From NCBI GenBank assembly GCA_964036315.1, contig OZ038517.1, positions 22,525,083 to 22,589,082 of the forward strand: a stretch of 64,000 nt of DNA, given 5' to 3'. A model generated the notes under the pieces. It saw only the letters and a program-made list of their open reading frames with translations. It searched no databases and was not told the DNA's origin. This DNA comes from Acanthosepion esculentum (lineage: Eukaryota; Mollusca; Cephalopoda; Sepiida; Sepiidae). This document shows, piece after piece, positions 21,110 through 33,179 of the stretch; position 1 is the stretch's first letter; every line of letters begins with the position of its first letter. Position numbers and translations under genes: made by a program.

Positions 21110-21240
21110 CAAGGATATAATTTATTCCCAGTTTTTAGCTTCAGAAACATAGTGGGGGATTATACACTTGGACATAATTATTCGTGGTATTATACTCAAG
21201 GACGTAATTTATTCCATCTATATAATCATCGGGTCGTATT
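21110..21240 (+). repeat. Outlying degenerate monomers of the 56-bp satellite
   Basis: Two to three diverged monomers, recognisable by ATTATACTCAAGGACG and TAATTTATTCC, are separated from the main array by the insertion at 21241-22093. Confidence 0.75.
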
Positions 21241-22093
21241 ATGCACAATAGAATCGTCCATATTTTCCACTCACCCCCATAAAAAATGCACTCTTCCATA
21301 AGAATCAGTTTCAACCAATCAACACCACACATTGTGAAACTCGACTTGTTATTGGTTGAGACGACCCCAGAATGTGTATCCATGGTTAAAAATCTATCTT
21401 CCCGCCAGGCTCGCCGTAGCCTACTTTGACTTCCCAAAACAAATAAAAGGACGAATTTCAGTCCAATTCGCGAGTCAGTAATTCGCTATCAGAGAGATTC
21501 CACACAGATTCACGCGTGTCTACATTTTGACTTAAGAACTTTTCGCGCGTCAACTGCTGACTCAACTACCAACGTCTTTCTCTCTCTAAATCCATTACAA
21601 CTTTCTTAAAAAAAGTGTTAATTTACACTACGAACTAGAAACTGTAACTTCAACATAAGACTAACAAAAGATAATCCAAGGTGAACAACTCTGTCAAAAA
21701 TAAGAAAACAAATCCTATTTTAATCTCGCATAAATTACTTTCTAAATTACCTTTTGATAAATTTTCCTTTCGTATTACATGTGAACATTTTCTCAACAAT
21801 TGAACATTGCTGAACTTTAATTCATTTAATATTCTTGACTCAAACTTCGTCAACTTACATATAACCAAAACAGAACCTTTTCTCCAATTGTAATAATTGT
21901 ATATAAATCTTCGATATTTTCTAGTTGAATTCACATCTACCGTTGTTTCTTGTTCATTTTGCTTGAGATTTATTCAACTTGTATGTCTATGTTTTTAATT
22001 GTTGTGATTAATATGAAGAACATGCTTTCAAATTCATCACTTTAAAAACAAAAAATCTTCTGATTAAACACTCAATTCATAGCAATCCCAACA
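21241..22093 (+). mobile_element. Insertion inside the satellite, LTR-like
   Basis: About 850 bp of non-satellite sequence interrupts a monomer between GTCGTATTATGCAC and AACGTAATTTATTCC. It contains an AACCAATCAAC CCAAT-like box near 21315, an AATAAAAGGACG TATA-like box near 21442 and then a transcribed-looking CT-rich stretch. A related layout is seen at 27968-28380. Possible ends TG...CA exist, but no target duplication was found, so LTR identity is unproven. Confidence 0.4.
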
Positions 22094-22810
22094 ACGTAAT
22101 TTATTCCTTGATTTTAGCTTCAGAAACATGGGGGTTATATTATACTCAGGTACGTAATTTATTCCCAGGTTTTAGCTTTAGAAACATGAGGATGTATTAT
22201 ACGCAAGGACGTAATTTATTCACTGCTTTTAGCTTCGTAAATATTGAATCATATATACTCAATGTCGTAATTTCATTCCTATTTTGATCTTCTGAAACAT
22301 GGGGCCGTATTACGCAAGGACGTAATTTATTCCCTCTTTTTAACTTCAGAAAGACGGAGTCGTATTATGCTTAAGGACGTGATTTATTTCCGGTTTTAGC
22401 GTCATAAGCAAGGTGTCGTATTTATTTATACTCATGGATAGATATAATTTATCCCCTGTTTGTACCTTCATAAACATTGCGCAGTATTTTATTCAGGGAC
22501 GTAATTTATTCTACGTTTTTAGTTTCAGAAACATTCGGTCGTATTATTATATTCAACGACGTATTCTATGTTTTTAGTTTCTGAAATATGGAGTCGTAGT
22601 ATTATACAGGAGGACTTGATTTATACCCTGTTTTTAGCTTCGTAGACATTGGGTCATACACAAGTACGTAATTTATTATCTGTTTTAACTTCATAAGCAC
22701 TGGGTCGTATCAGTTATACTCAGGACGTAATCTATTCCCTTTTTTTACATTTTAGCTTCATAAACATGGGGTTGCATATATATACTGAAGGATGTAATTT
22801 ATTTCCCGTT
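22094..22810 (+). repeat. Satellite flank, degenerate about 56-bp monomers
   Basis: About twelve diverged monomers share AGCTTCAtAAACATGGGG, CGTATTATACTCAAGGACG and TAATTTATTCCC, but show no trimer periodicity and many small indels. They form the old edge of the array. Confidence 0.85.
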
Positions 22811-25800
22811 TTTAGCTTCATAACCATGTATTCATATTACTCAAGAACGTAATTATTGACCGTTTCTGGCTTCAGAAACATGAGATTGTATCATACTCAG
22901 GGACGTAATTTATTCCCTGTTTTTAGCTTGTGAAATATGGGGTCGTCTTATACTGAAGGACGTAATTTATTTCCCGTTTTTAGCTTCATAACCATGTATT
23001 CATATTACTCAAGAACGTAATTATTGACCGTTTTTAGCTTCAGAAACATGAGCTTGTATCATACTCAGGGACGTGATTTATTCCCGTTTTTAGCTTGTGA
23101 AACATGGGGTCGTCTTATACTGAAGGACGTAATTTATTTCCTGTTTTTAGCTTCATAACCATGTATTCATATCACTCAAGAACGTAATTATTGACCGTTT
23201 TTAGCTTCAGAAACATGAGTTTGTATCATACTCAGGGACGTGATGTATTCCCGTTTTTAGCTTGTGAAACATGGGGTCGTCTTATACTGAAGGACGTAAT
23301 TTATTTCCCGTTTTTAGCTTCATAACCATGTATTCATATTACTCAAGAACGTAATTATTGACCGTTTTTAGCTTCAGAAACATGAGCTTGTATCATACTC
23401 AGGGACGTGATTTATTCCCTGTTTTTAGCTTGTGAAACATGGGGTCGTCTTATACTGAAGGACGTAATTTATTTCCCATTTTTAGCTTCATAACCATGTA
23501 TTCATATTACTCAAGAACGTAATTATTGACCGTTTTTAGCTTCAGAAACATGAGCTTGTATCATACTTAGGGACGTGATTTATTACCTGTTTTTAGCTTG
23601 TGAAACATGGGATCGTCTTATACTGAAGGACATAATTTATTTCCCGTTTTTAGCTTCATAACCATGTATTCATATTACTCAAGAACGTAGTTATTGACCG
23701 TTTTTAGCTTCAGAAACGTGAGCTTGATCATACTCAGGGACGTGATTTATTCCCTGTTTTTAGCTTGTGAAACATGGGGTCGTCTTATACTGAAGGACGT
23801 AATTTATTTCCCATTTTTAGCTTCATAACCATGTATTCATATTACTCAAGAACGTAATTATTGACCGTTTTTAGCTTCAGAAACGTGAGCTTGATCATAC
23901 TCAGGGATGTGATTTATTCCCTGTTTTTAGCTTGTGAAACATGGGATCGTCTTATACTGAAGGACGTAATTTATTTCCCATTTCTAGCTTCATAACCATG
24001 TATTCATATTACTCAAGAACGTAATTATTGACCGTTTTTAGCTTCAGAAACGTGAGCTTGATCATACTCAGGGATGTGATTTATTCCCTGTTTTTAGCTT
24101 GTGAAACATGGGGTCGTCTTATACTGAAGGACGTAATTTATTTCCCGTTTTTAGCTTCATAACCATGTATTCATATTACTCAAGAACGTAATTATTGACC
24201 GTTTTTAGCTTCAGAAACGTGAGCTTGATCATACTCAGGGATGTGATTTATTCCCTGTTTTTAGCTTGTGAAACATGGGGTCGTCTTATACTGAAGGACG
24301 TAATTTATTTCCCGTTTTTAGCTTCATAACCATGTATTCATATTACTCAAGAACGTAATTATTGACCGTTTTTAGCTTCAGAAACATGAGCTTGTATCAT
24401 ACTCAGGGACGTGATTTATTCCCTGTTTTTAGCTTGTGAAACATGGGGTCGTCTTATACTGAAGGACGTAATTTATTTCCCGTTTTTAGCTTCATAACCA
24501 TGTATTCATATTACTCAAGAACGTAATTATTGGCCGTTTTTAGCTTCAGAAACATGAGCTTGTATCATACTCAGGGACGTGATTTATTCCCGTTTTTAGC
24601 TTGTGAAACATGGGGTCGTCTTATACTGAAGGACGTAATTTATTTCCCATTTTTATCTTCATAACCATGTATTCATATTACTCAAGAACGTAATTATTGG
24701 CCGTTTTTAGCTTCAGAAACATGAGCTTGTATCATACTCAGGGACGTGATTTATTCCCGTTTTTAGCTTGTGAAACATGGGGTCGTCTTATACTGAAGGA
24801 CGTAATTTATTTCCCATTTTTAGCTTCATAACCATGTATTCATATTGCTCAAGCACGTAATTATTGGCCGTTTTTAGCTTCAGAAACATTAGCTTGTATC
24901 GTACTTAGGGATGTGATTTATTACCTGTTTTTAGCTTGTGAAACATAGGATCGTCTTATACTGAAGGACATAATTTATTTCCCGTTTTTAGCTTCATAAC
25001 CATGTATTCATATTACTCAAGAACGTAATTATTGACCGTTTTTAGCTTCAGAAACGTGAGCTTGATCATACTCAGGGATGTGATTTATTCCCTGTTTTTA
25101 GCTTGTGAAACATGGGGTCGTCTTATACTGAAGGACGTAATTTATTTCCCGTTTTTAGCTTCATAACCATGTATTCATATTACTCAAGAACGTAATTATT
25201 GACCGTTTTTAGCTTCAGAAACATGAGCTTGTATCATACTCAGGGACGTGATTTATTCCCTGTTTTTAGCTTGTGAAACATGGGGTCGTCTTATACTGAA
25301 GGACGTAATTTATTTCCCGTTTTCAGCTTCATAACCATGTATTCATATTACTCAAGAACGTAATTATTGACCGTTTTTAGCTTCAGAAACATGAGCTTGT
25401 ATCATACTCAGGGACGTGATTTATTCCCGTTTTTAGCTTGTGAAACATGGGGTCATCTTATACTGAAGGACGTAATTTATTTCCCGTTTTTAGCTTCATA
25501 ACCATGTATTCATATTACTCAAGAACGTAATTATTGACCGTTTTTAGCTTCAGAAGCATGAGCTTGTATCATACTCAGGGACGTGATTTATTCCCTGTTT
25601 TTAGCTTGTGAAACATGGGATCGTCTTATACTGAAGGACGTAATTTATTTCCCATTTTTAGCTTCATAACCATGTATTCATATTACTCAAGAACGTAATT
25701 ATTGACCGTTTTTAGCTTCAGAAACGTGAGCTTGATCATACTCAGGGACGTGATTTATTCCCTGTTTTTAGCTTGTGAAACATGGGGTCGTCTTATACTG

Positions 25801-27790
25801 AAGGACGTAATTTATTTCCCATTTTTAGCTTCATAACCATGTATTCATATTACTCAAGAACGTAATTATTGACCGTTTTTAGCTTCAGAAACGTGAGCTT
25901 GATCATACTCAGGGACGTGATTTATTCCCTGTTTTTAGCTTGTGAAACATGGGGTCGTCTTATACTGAAGGACGTAATTTATTTCCCATTTTTAGCTTCA
26001 TAACCATGTATTCATATTACTCAAGAACGTAATTATTGACCGTTTTTAGCTTCAGAAACGTGAGCTTGATCATACTCAGGGATGTGATTTATTCCCTGTT
26101 TTTAGCTTGTGAAACATGGGGTCGTCTTATACTGAAGGACGTAATTTATTTCCCGTTTTTAGCTTCATAACCATGTATTCATATTACTCAAGAACGTAAT
26201 TATTGACCGTTTTTAGCTTCAGAAACGTGAGCTTGATCATACTCAGGGATGTGATTTATTCCCTGTTTTTAGCTTGTGAAACATGGGGTCGTCTTATACT
26301 GAAGGACGTAATTTATTTCCCGTTTTTAGCTTCATAACCATGTATTCATATTACTCAAGAACGTAATTATTGACCGTTTTTAGCTTCAGAAACATGAGCT
26401 TGTATCATACTCAGGGACGTGATTTATTCCCTGTTTTTAGCTTGTGAAACATGGGGTCGTCTTATACTGAAGGACGTAATTTATTTCCCGTTTTTAGCTT
26501 CATAACCATGTATTCATATTACTCAAGAACGTAATTATTGGCCGTTTTTAGCTTCAGAAACATGAGCTTGTATCATACTCAGGGACGTGATTTATTCCCG
26601 TTTTTAGCTTGTGAAACATGGGGTCGTCTTATACTGAAGGACGTAATTTATTTCCCATTTTTAGCTTCATAACCATGTATTCATATTACTCAAGAACGTA
26701 ATTATTGGCCGTTTTTAGCTTCAGAAACATGAGCTTGTATCATACTTAAGGATGTGATTTATTACCTGTTTTTAGCTTGTGAAACATGGGGTCGTCTTAT
26801 ACTGAAGGACGTAATTTATTTCCCGTTTTTAGCTTCATAACCATGTATTCATATTACTCAAGAACGTAATTATTGACCGTTTTTAGCTTCAGAAACGTGA
26901 GCTTGATCATACTCAGGGATGTGATTTATTCCCTGTTTTTAGCTTGTGAAACATGGGGTCGTCTTATACTGAAGGACGTAATTTATTTCCCGTTTTTAGC
27001 TTCATAACCATGTATTCATATTACTCAAGAACGTAATTATTGACCGTTTTTAGCTTCAGAAACATGAGCTTGTATCATACTCAGGGACGTGATTTATTAC
27101 CTGTTTTTAGCTTGTGAAACATGGGGTCGTCTTATACTGAAGGACGTAATTTAAATCCCGTTTTTAGCTTCATAACCATGTATTCATATTACTCAAGAAC
27201 GTAATTATTGACCGTTTTTAGTTTCAGAAACATGAGCTTGTATCATACTCAGGGACGTGATTTATTCCCGTTTTTAGCTTGTGAAACATGGGGTCATCTT
27301 ATACTGAAGGACGTAATTTATTTCCCGTTTTTAGCTTCATAACCATGTATTCATATTACTCAAGAACGTAATTATTGACCGTTTTTAGCTTCAGAAGCAT
27401 GAGCTTGTATCATACTCAGGGACGTGATTTATTCCGTTTTTAGCTTGTGAAACATGGGGTCGTCTTATACTGAAGGACGTAATTTATTTCCCGTTTTTAG
27501 CTTCATAACCATGTATTCATATTACTCAAGAACGTAATTATTGGCCGTTTTTAGCTTCAGAAACATGAGCTTGTATCATACTCAGGGACGTGATTTATTC
27601 CCGTTTTTAGCTTGTGAAACATGGGGTCGTCTTATACTGAAGGACGTAATTTATTTCCCGTTTTTAGCTTCATAACCATGTATTCATATTACTCAAGAAC
27701 GTAATTATTGACCGTTTTTAGCTTCAGAAACATGAGCTTGTATCATACTCAGGGACGTGATTTATTCCCGTTTTTAGCTTGTGAAACATG
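22811..27790 (+). repeat. Higher-order satellite: 168-bp trimers of about 56-bp monomers
   Basis: The unit is made of three related monomers. They begin CTTCATAACCATGTATTC (54 bp), CTTCAGAAACATGAGC (57 bp) and CTTGTGAAACATGGGG (57 bp), each ending in GTTTTTAG. The CTTCATAACC landmark recurs at about 22817, 22984, 23151, 23318 and 23486, every 167-168 bp, giving about 30 trimers. Adjacent trimers are almost identical, whereas monomers within a trimer differ strongly, which is the signature of higher-order homogenisation. Every monomer carries GGACGTAAT or a near variant. There are no spacers of unique sequence and no coding frame, since the period is not a multiple of three overall. Confidence 0.97.
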
Positions 27791-27967
27791 GGGTCATCTT
27801 ATACTGAAGGACATAATTTATTCCCTGTTTTTAGCTTCATAAACATGGGGTCGTCTTATACTCAAGAACGTAATTTATTCCCTGTCTTCATCTTCATATA
27901 CATGGGGTTGTTTTACACTGGAAAGCGTAATATATTATTCCCCGTTTTTAGCTTCATTTGTAGTGAA
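27791..27967 (+). repeat. Right satellite flank, degenerate monomers
   Basis: Three diverged monomers (GGGGTCGTCTTATACTCAAG; TTTATTCCCTGT) leave the trimer register. They happen to be open for about 60 codons, but this is a by-product of 57-bp monomers. Confidence 0.85.
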
Positions 27968-28385
27968 CAAAACAAGATCTAGATTTAAAATTCAAATGCT
28001 AAGCTCTGACTCATTGATTTTGTTAGAAATTTAAAAAGAACTTAAATTTACAAACTTTGCTTAACACACACGTAAAAGCGAATCCAAAACAAAACTCGTG
28101 AAATTTCACACCTTCATGCAAAATGTTTTTCGGCCAATAGAAAACTAAGAAACATTTAAGAACAAAATTCAAATAATCTTCAATTCTCAGAAACAAATTC
28201 TTTTACAGAACTTTTCGCGAGCCGACGCGAAGTTTGTCGTCGCCCAATGGAAAGGCCCGAATCATATCCGGGAGTGAATTCCCAAATGACTTTTTCAAGC
28301 CCCACAAACAAAATAAAAGACGGGCAAGTTCGCCTATCACCAGAGAGAAAGAGACGAGCGTATTAACACGTCCCTTGACATTAAC
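27968..28385 (+). mobile_element. LTR-like insertion in the satellite edge
   Basis: Interrupts a monomer between AGCTTCATT and CATGGGGTCG. It contains GCCCAATGG, an AAATAAAAGACGGG TATA-like box and a purine-rich CAGAGAGAAAGAGACG. The arrangement resembles that in 21241-22093, suggesting two related insertions on either side of the array. I cannot show target duplications. Confidence 0.4.
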
Positions 28386-28560
28386 ATGGGGTCGTATTTA
28401 TACTCAAGGACATTTGTTCCCCATTTTTTACCTTCAAAAACATGAGCTCGTATTATACTCAAGGACGTAATTTATTCCCTATTTTCAGCTTCATAAACAT
28501 GGGGTCGTTTTACACTGAAAGATGTTATTTATTCCCCGTTTTTAGCTTCATTAAGTTGTA
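28386..28560 (+). repeat. Outlying satellite monomers
   Basis: Three diverged 56-bp monomers with CATGGGGTCGTA, TATTATACTCAAGGACG and TTCCCCGTTTTTAGC. They mark the original right end of the array before the insertion at 27968. Confidence 0.85.
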
Positions 28561-28754
28561 TTTTACTGTTTTACACAAGAAAATACAATATCTATCATCA
28601 TGGTTTTTGTCCTTTAAAATGTATATTTGACATTAAATAACCAAACCTTGCGAGCTTTGTCATTAAATTAACTATTTTTAACCTAACAAATAATTACCAT
28701 ATTAGAGGCATGTTCATAATTCAGTCTTTCCAGAACTTTTTGTCCTTAAAGACT

Positions 28755-29300
28755 CTAGGTGCCTTTTGCAGTCTTCCGGGAGAATGAAGGTTTTTCCTTA
28801 AAAACGCCCTGGATATGACGATAAACTACCTCTGCGTTCTGGGTATGTTGATAAACTGCATTCGCGTCCTGGGTATGACGATGAACTGCGTCCATCAGAA
28901 AGGCCGTTTTTGAAAAAATAATGTTGCCAGCTATACGTTTTTGGAAAAATAGTCTTACTAGCTGTACGATTTCGAAAGAATAATGTTGCCAGCAGTGCGT
29001 TTTCGAAAAAATGATATACGTTTTTGCAAAAAATATTGCTATACGTTTTTGCAAAAAATATTGCCAGCTATACGTTTTTGAAAAAAATAATATTGCCAGC
29101 TATACGTTAAAAAAATATTACCATCTATACGTTTTTGGAAAAATAAGCAATATATTTTTGAATAAAAGAAGAAAAATATATATTACCAGCTAAACATTTT
29201 TTGGGAAAAAGAAAAATATTACCAGTGATACATACTTGAAAGAAAATCATTACCAGAAATAGATTTTTTTGAAGGAAAAATATTACCAGAAATGGATTTA
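28755..29300. repeat. Degenerate minisatellite mosaic, copy 1
   Basis: First come about three units around CCTGGGTATGACGATAAACT (28800-28890). Then many units of 30-50 bp follow, around TTGCCAGCTATACGTTTTTG and AATATTACCAG (28915-29300). The same two modules in the same order recur at 58815-59110. Confidence 0.75.
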
Positions 29301-29647
29301 GGAAAAAAACATGTTGGTGAAAATAATCTTCAATACTTGATTTAGATATTTTTAGTCTGTTGACTATCTTCTGCTCCATATAACATTGATTATTCTCATG
29401 TATAAATTTTGTTATATAAACTTATGTGGAAACCACACATCAAATAGACTAACATATTCACATGCAAATAACCAAGTTAGTGAAAATGATTTTCAGTGCT
29501 TGATTTGGATGTTTTGAGTCTGTTGTCTATCTTCTGCACCATACATCATAATAAATTGCAGGGATGTAGAGAAAATTTTCTCATCGCAAAATAGTTTGAG
29601 TATTGCAGATTTTACAAGAGTGTAATAACGAATAGGTGAATATAAGG

Positions 29648-29679
<32 letters not shown>

Positions 29680-29975
29680 TGAACAGAGATAGATAGATAG
29701 ATAGATAGATAGATATGAACAGAGATAGATAGATAGATAGATAGATAGATATGAACAGAGATAGATAGATAGATAGATATGAACAGAGATAGATAGATAG
29801 ATATGAACAGAGATAGATAGATAGATAGATAGATATGAACAGAGATAGATAGATAGATAGATAGATATGAACAGAGTTAGATAGATAGATAGATATGAAC
29901 AGAGTTAGATAGATAGATAGATATGAACAGAGTTAGATAGATAGATAGATAGATAGAGTGATATGACCAGAAATA
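29648..29975 (+). repeat. (GATA)n microsatellite with periodic ATGAACAGA interruption
   Basis: Blocks of three to six GATA units alternate with TATGAACAGA, giving a compound repeat of variable period (about 24-38 bp). Diluted copies of the pattern with AGAAAGAAATAGA continue to about 30530. Confidence 0.95.
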
Positions 29976-30023
29976 AATTGATAGATGGACAGAAACAGAA
30001 AGATAGAGATGAACAGAAAGAAA

Positions 30024-30302
30024 TACAGTGTAACCCGGATATAAGAGAGTTGTCCGGGCCGGAGAAGTAGTCTCTTATATTCGGGTTTATCTTATATCCG
30101 GGTTTGGTCTATTATACAGTGTAACCCGGATATAAGAGTTGTCAGGACCGGATAAGTCTCTTATATCCGGGTTTCTCTTCTATCCGGTTTTGGTCTATTT
30201 TGCTTAGGTAAGTATGGCTCTAATTTTGGACCAGAGAAAATCGCTCTTATATCCGGGTTTCTCTTATATCCGGGGTTTCTCTTATATCCGGGTTACACTG
30301 TA
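30024..30302. mobile_element. pogo/Tigger-like MITE, double copy
   Basis: Ends CAGTGTAACCCGGATATAAG and its reverse complement, flanked by TA. A second internal start at 30115 shows a partial copy joined to a full one. It interrupts the GATA-derived tract. Related copies are at 33024, 35493 and 43750. Confidence 0.85.
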
Positions 30303-30545
30303 GATACATATATATGAACAAAAAGAAATAGATATGAACAAAAAATAGATAGATTGATAGATTGGAGCAAAAAGAAATAGAAAGATAGATAGATATAAAA
30401 ACAGAAAGAAATAGAAAGTTAGATAGTATGAACAGATGTATATTGAAAGATAGATATGTGAACTAGTGAACACAAAGAAATAGAAAGTTAGATATAAACA
30501 GAAAGAAATATAGAATGATAGATAGACGTAGGTAATACACGACAA
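30303..30545 (+). repeat. Decayed GATA/AGAAA repeat
   Basis: A continuation of the microsatellite on the far side of the MITE, with units around GAACAGAAAGAAATAGA and GATAGATAG. It has no coding content. Confidence 0.8.
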
Positions 30546-31735
30546 AACAACAGTATCACAATAAAAATAAACGAAATTGTGTTTTTAGTTTATTCATCAT
30601 TCGTCTTGCTTTTCTGCAATTAGCCAGCGATAAAATAAAGTAAAACAAAAAGAATCAATCCGGTATTCCATTGAAATTGATTCGATAGCCACATCCATCA
30701 ACTTGCATTTCAAATTTAAAAAAAAACAACAAACTATAGATCTTCTTGTATATCGTACGCACTCCAACTGCCTGTTACTCTGCTTCTGTCACTCGGCAAA
30801 ATTCGGCGTCACTTCCGAAAACGACCGAACAAACCCCGACTGCACACACTCACTTCACCAACTCGCATCTTAAAAGGCAGGACGACTGATTGTGAGTGAC
30901 TGTATGCGAACGCAACCACCTGCCGGGGTCTATTTAAATCAAATGTCTACTATACATTTGGAAGAAGGAAAGGAAATTTACACATCTTTATATCCTTGAA
31001 TCCATCACTTATTCTGAAAAAAGAAAGGATAAGAAAAAACGCAAGAAAAAAAAAATGTAGACCCCGATGGAAGAGAGATAAAAAAAAAACAAATTCAACT
31101 CGCCTCATTCATCGTAAAAAAAAGGTTTTTAAAAATTACTATTTTATTTTATAATTTATTTATTTTAACTTATATACCCACGAATGATACCGTCGTCAAT
31201 AATATTGTGATTCAATATAGTTAATTATTTTTTACTTTTCGAATTTCTGGAAAATTAACCCTTCTCGGGTGTGTGTTGTTTAAAAAAAGATTTAAAAATT
31301 ACTTTTATTACCTGAAAACAAAATTTTTATGTAGCCTTAATTTTCCGTGTAAATAAATGTGTAAATAAATAAATAAATAAATATTACACACCTGAGAAGC
31401 CGACTTATTTTTTTTATTTTATTTGTAAATAAATAACGTAATGACTTCTCTTTATTCATCTGACTATTTTTTTAAATTAAGGTCCGAGAAAAGATAAACA
31501 TTTTTTTTCAAATTTAAAACCCAGATTAAAAAAAAAAAATAGGTAAAGTAACAACTTCTTTATAATTTAAGAAATAAAAATGCCCAGATAAAAATGTGTG
31601 TGTGGGTATATTTCAGGTAAAAACATTAAAAAAAAAAAAAACCCAAAAAACTTCATATTATTATTTAAGAAAATTTAAAAAAAAAAAGAAAAAAAAAAAA
31701 GGAATTTTAATTTAAAGTTTGAAATAACTTCCCGA
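30546..31735 (+). promoter_or_regulatory. Upstream region of the carboxypeptidase gene
   Basis: A relatively GC-rich island at about 30770-30935, in otherwise AT-rich sequence, ends near CTATTTAAATC, a TATA-like motif. The following 750 bp are poly-A rich with several A8-A12 runs. A promoter and 5' untranslated region are plausible here, but the start site cannot be read from sequence alone. Confidence 0.3.
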
Positions 31736-32822
31736 TTGCGAATGATGATCGAGAACACTAGCAATTCGGGTTCGAACCCGACTCTCGGCACCTTTATTTC
31801 TAACTCTTTTCCAATCATGAAAACATGCAAAAACAACCCCAAACTTAAAACACTTTGCTTGGGATTGTTATCATCTTTTTATTACCGTCTTTCGTTGTTT
31901 TCCTCTTTAAAAACAAATCTTCGTCACTCAACAAAGTCCACACGTTGTCGTTATAATAATAACAACAATAATAATTACATTTACTTGTTATCTTTGCTGT
32001 TCGTTATGGCCTTATATATTACTAAGAGTTGTACTGCGCAGGAAACTAAGAGCCGTGCCCTTAAACTGGACATAAGCAAATACCACAATTACGAAGAGAT
32101 GACAAAATTCTTAAAAGACTGTGTCGAATTCTATCCGCATATCGCTCAATTACACAGCATTGGCACAAGTTCGCAAAATCGGACCTTGTGGGCCCTGGAA
32201 ATATCCGAGTCTGTAGGGATAGAAACCCCTGGCAAACCAAATTTTAAATACGTCGCGAATATGCACGGAAATGAAGCCGTGGGCCGAGAACTACTACTAA
32301 AACTTGCCCAATATCTTCTTATTAACTACAACCGAACTGGTACGGACCGGGTCACTCAAATTTTAAAAAGCACTTCTGTATACTTGATGCCTTCTATGAA
32401 TCCCGATGGTTTCGAAATAGCCAAAGAGCGTGACTGTGCTGGAACTATTGGTAGATACAACGCCCATGGGGTCGATTTAAACCGAAATTTTCCTGACCAG
32501 TTTGACGTTAATAAAACGCTTGCACTTAATTTAACTGAGCCGGAGACCCAGGCCATGTTGGATTGGCTAGCCAAAAAACATTTCGTTCTTTCAGCCAACC
32601 TCCATGGTGGAAGTGTGGTTGCTGTATATCCGTTTGACGACGCCATCCCTCATGAATCTTCTGGTCATTACAGTAAGTCCCCCGATGATGCTGTATTCCA
32701 GTACCTGGCCCATGTGTATGCCGACCATCACAAAACAATGCACAAAGGAAACATCTGTCATTATGATAATTTTACGAAAACCCGTGGAATTACAAATGGT
32801 GCTTATTGGTATGACGTACCCG
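31736..32822 (+). CDS. Carboxypeptidase D/E/M-like metallocarboxypeptidase (M14), 5' exon, partial
   Basis: Removes C-terminal basic residues from peptides in related enzymes. From residue 108 the frame matches the M14 N/E subfamily. Zn ligands are H177 and E180 in NMHGNEAVGREL, and H290 in SANLHGG. NPDGFE (222-227) and GRYNAHGVDLNRNFPD (239-254) form the substrate pocket. The last block, GITNGAYWYD, normally leads to GGMQDYNY. The exon ends after CCCG at 32822, before GTAAGT, splitting a Gly codon. The catalytic Glu and the transthyretin-like domain lie in later exons not seen here. A hydrophobic stretch (81-96) preceding SCTAQE looks like a secretion signal, preceded by poly-Asn. The ATG at 31736 is only the first in frame, and the true start may be nearer. 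Five N-glycosylation sequons fit a secretory protein. Confidence 0.88.
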
Positions 32823-33023
32823 GTAAGTAATATTTTGATTTTTATTCATTTATCTTTCTTTTTTAGCTGCAGAACATGAAATGACTAAGCAATTGGTGTA
32901 TTGAATTTATTAGCGATTTTTAAGTTGCTTTGACTGGTTCTTGAATCATTCGAATCATGGGAAAGGCATGACCTCTAAGTTCCCTGTAACACTATTTTAC
33001 CAACAGTAATTTATTTATTTATA
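32823..33023 (+). other. Start of intron after the carboxypeptidase exon
   Basis: Begins GTAAGTAAT, a consensus donor. No further exon with the expected GGMQDYNY-type start was found downstream in this window, so the intron probably exceeds 31 kb or the gene is broken. Confidence 0.6.
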
Positions 33024-33168
33024 TACAGTGTAACCCGGATATAAGAGAGTTGTCGGGACCGGAGAAGACGTCTCTTATATCCGGGTTTTGTCTATTTTGT
33101 TTTATTAACTAACACAGGCTCTAATTTGGGACCATAGAAAATCTCTCTTATATCCGGGTTACACTGTA
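33024..33168. mobile_element. pogo/Tigger-like MITE, compact copy
   Basis: 145 bp including TA on both sides. The ends read CAGTGTAACCCGGATATAAG and the reverse complement. An internal, inverted TATATCCGGGTTT repeat adds a second stem. It lies in the carboxypeptidase intron. Confidence 0.9.
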
Positions 33169-33179
33169 TATTATTGGTC

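Noticed and set aside
21241..22093. LTR with defined TG...CA ends
   Set aside because: Possible ends exist but the flanking bases do not match, so only an LTR-like insertion is claimed.
22094..27967. CRISPR-like repeat array
   Set aside because: The 56-bp units are contiguous without unique spacers, and the context is a eukaryotic genome.
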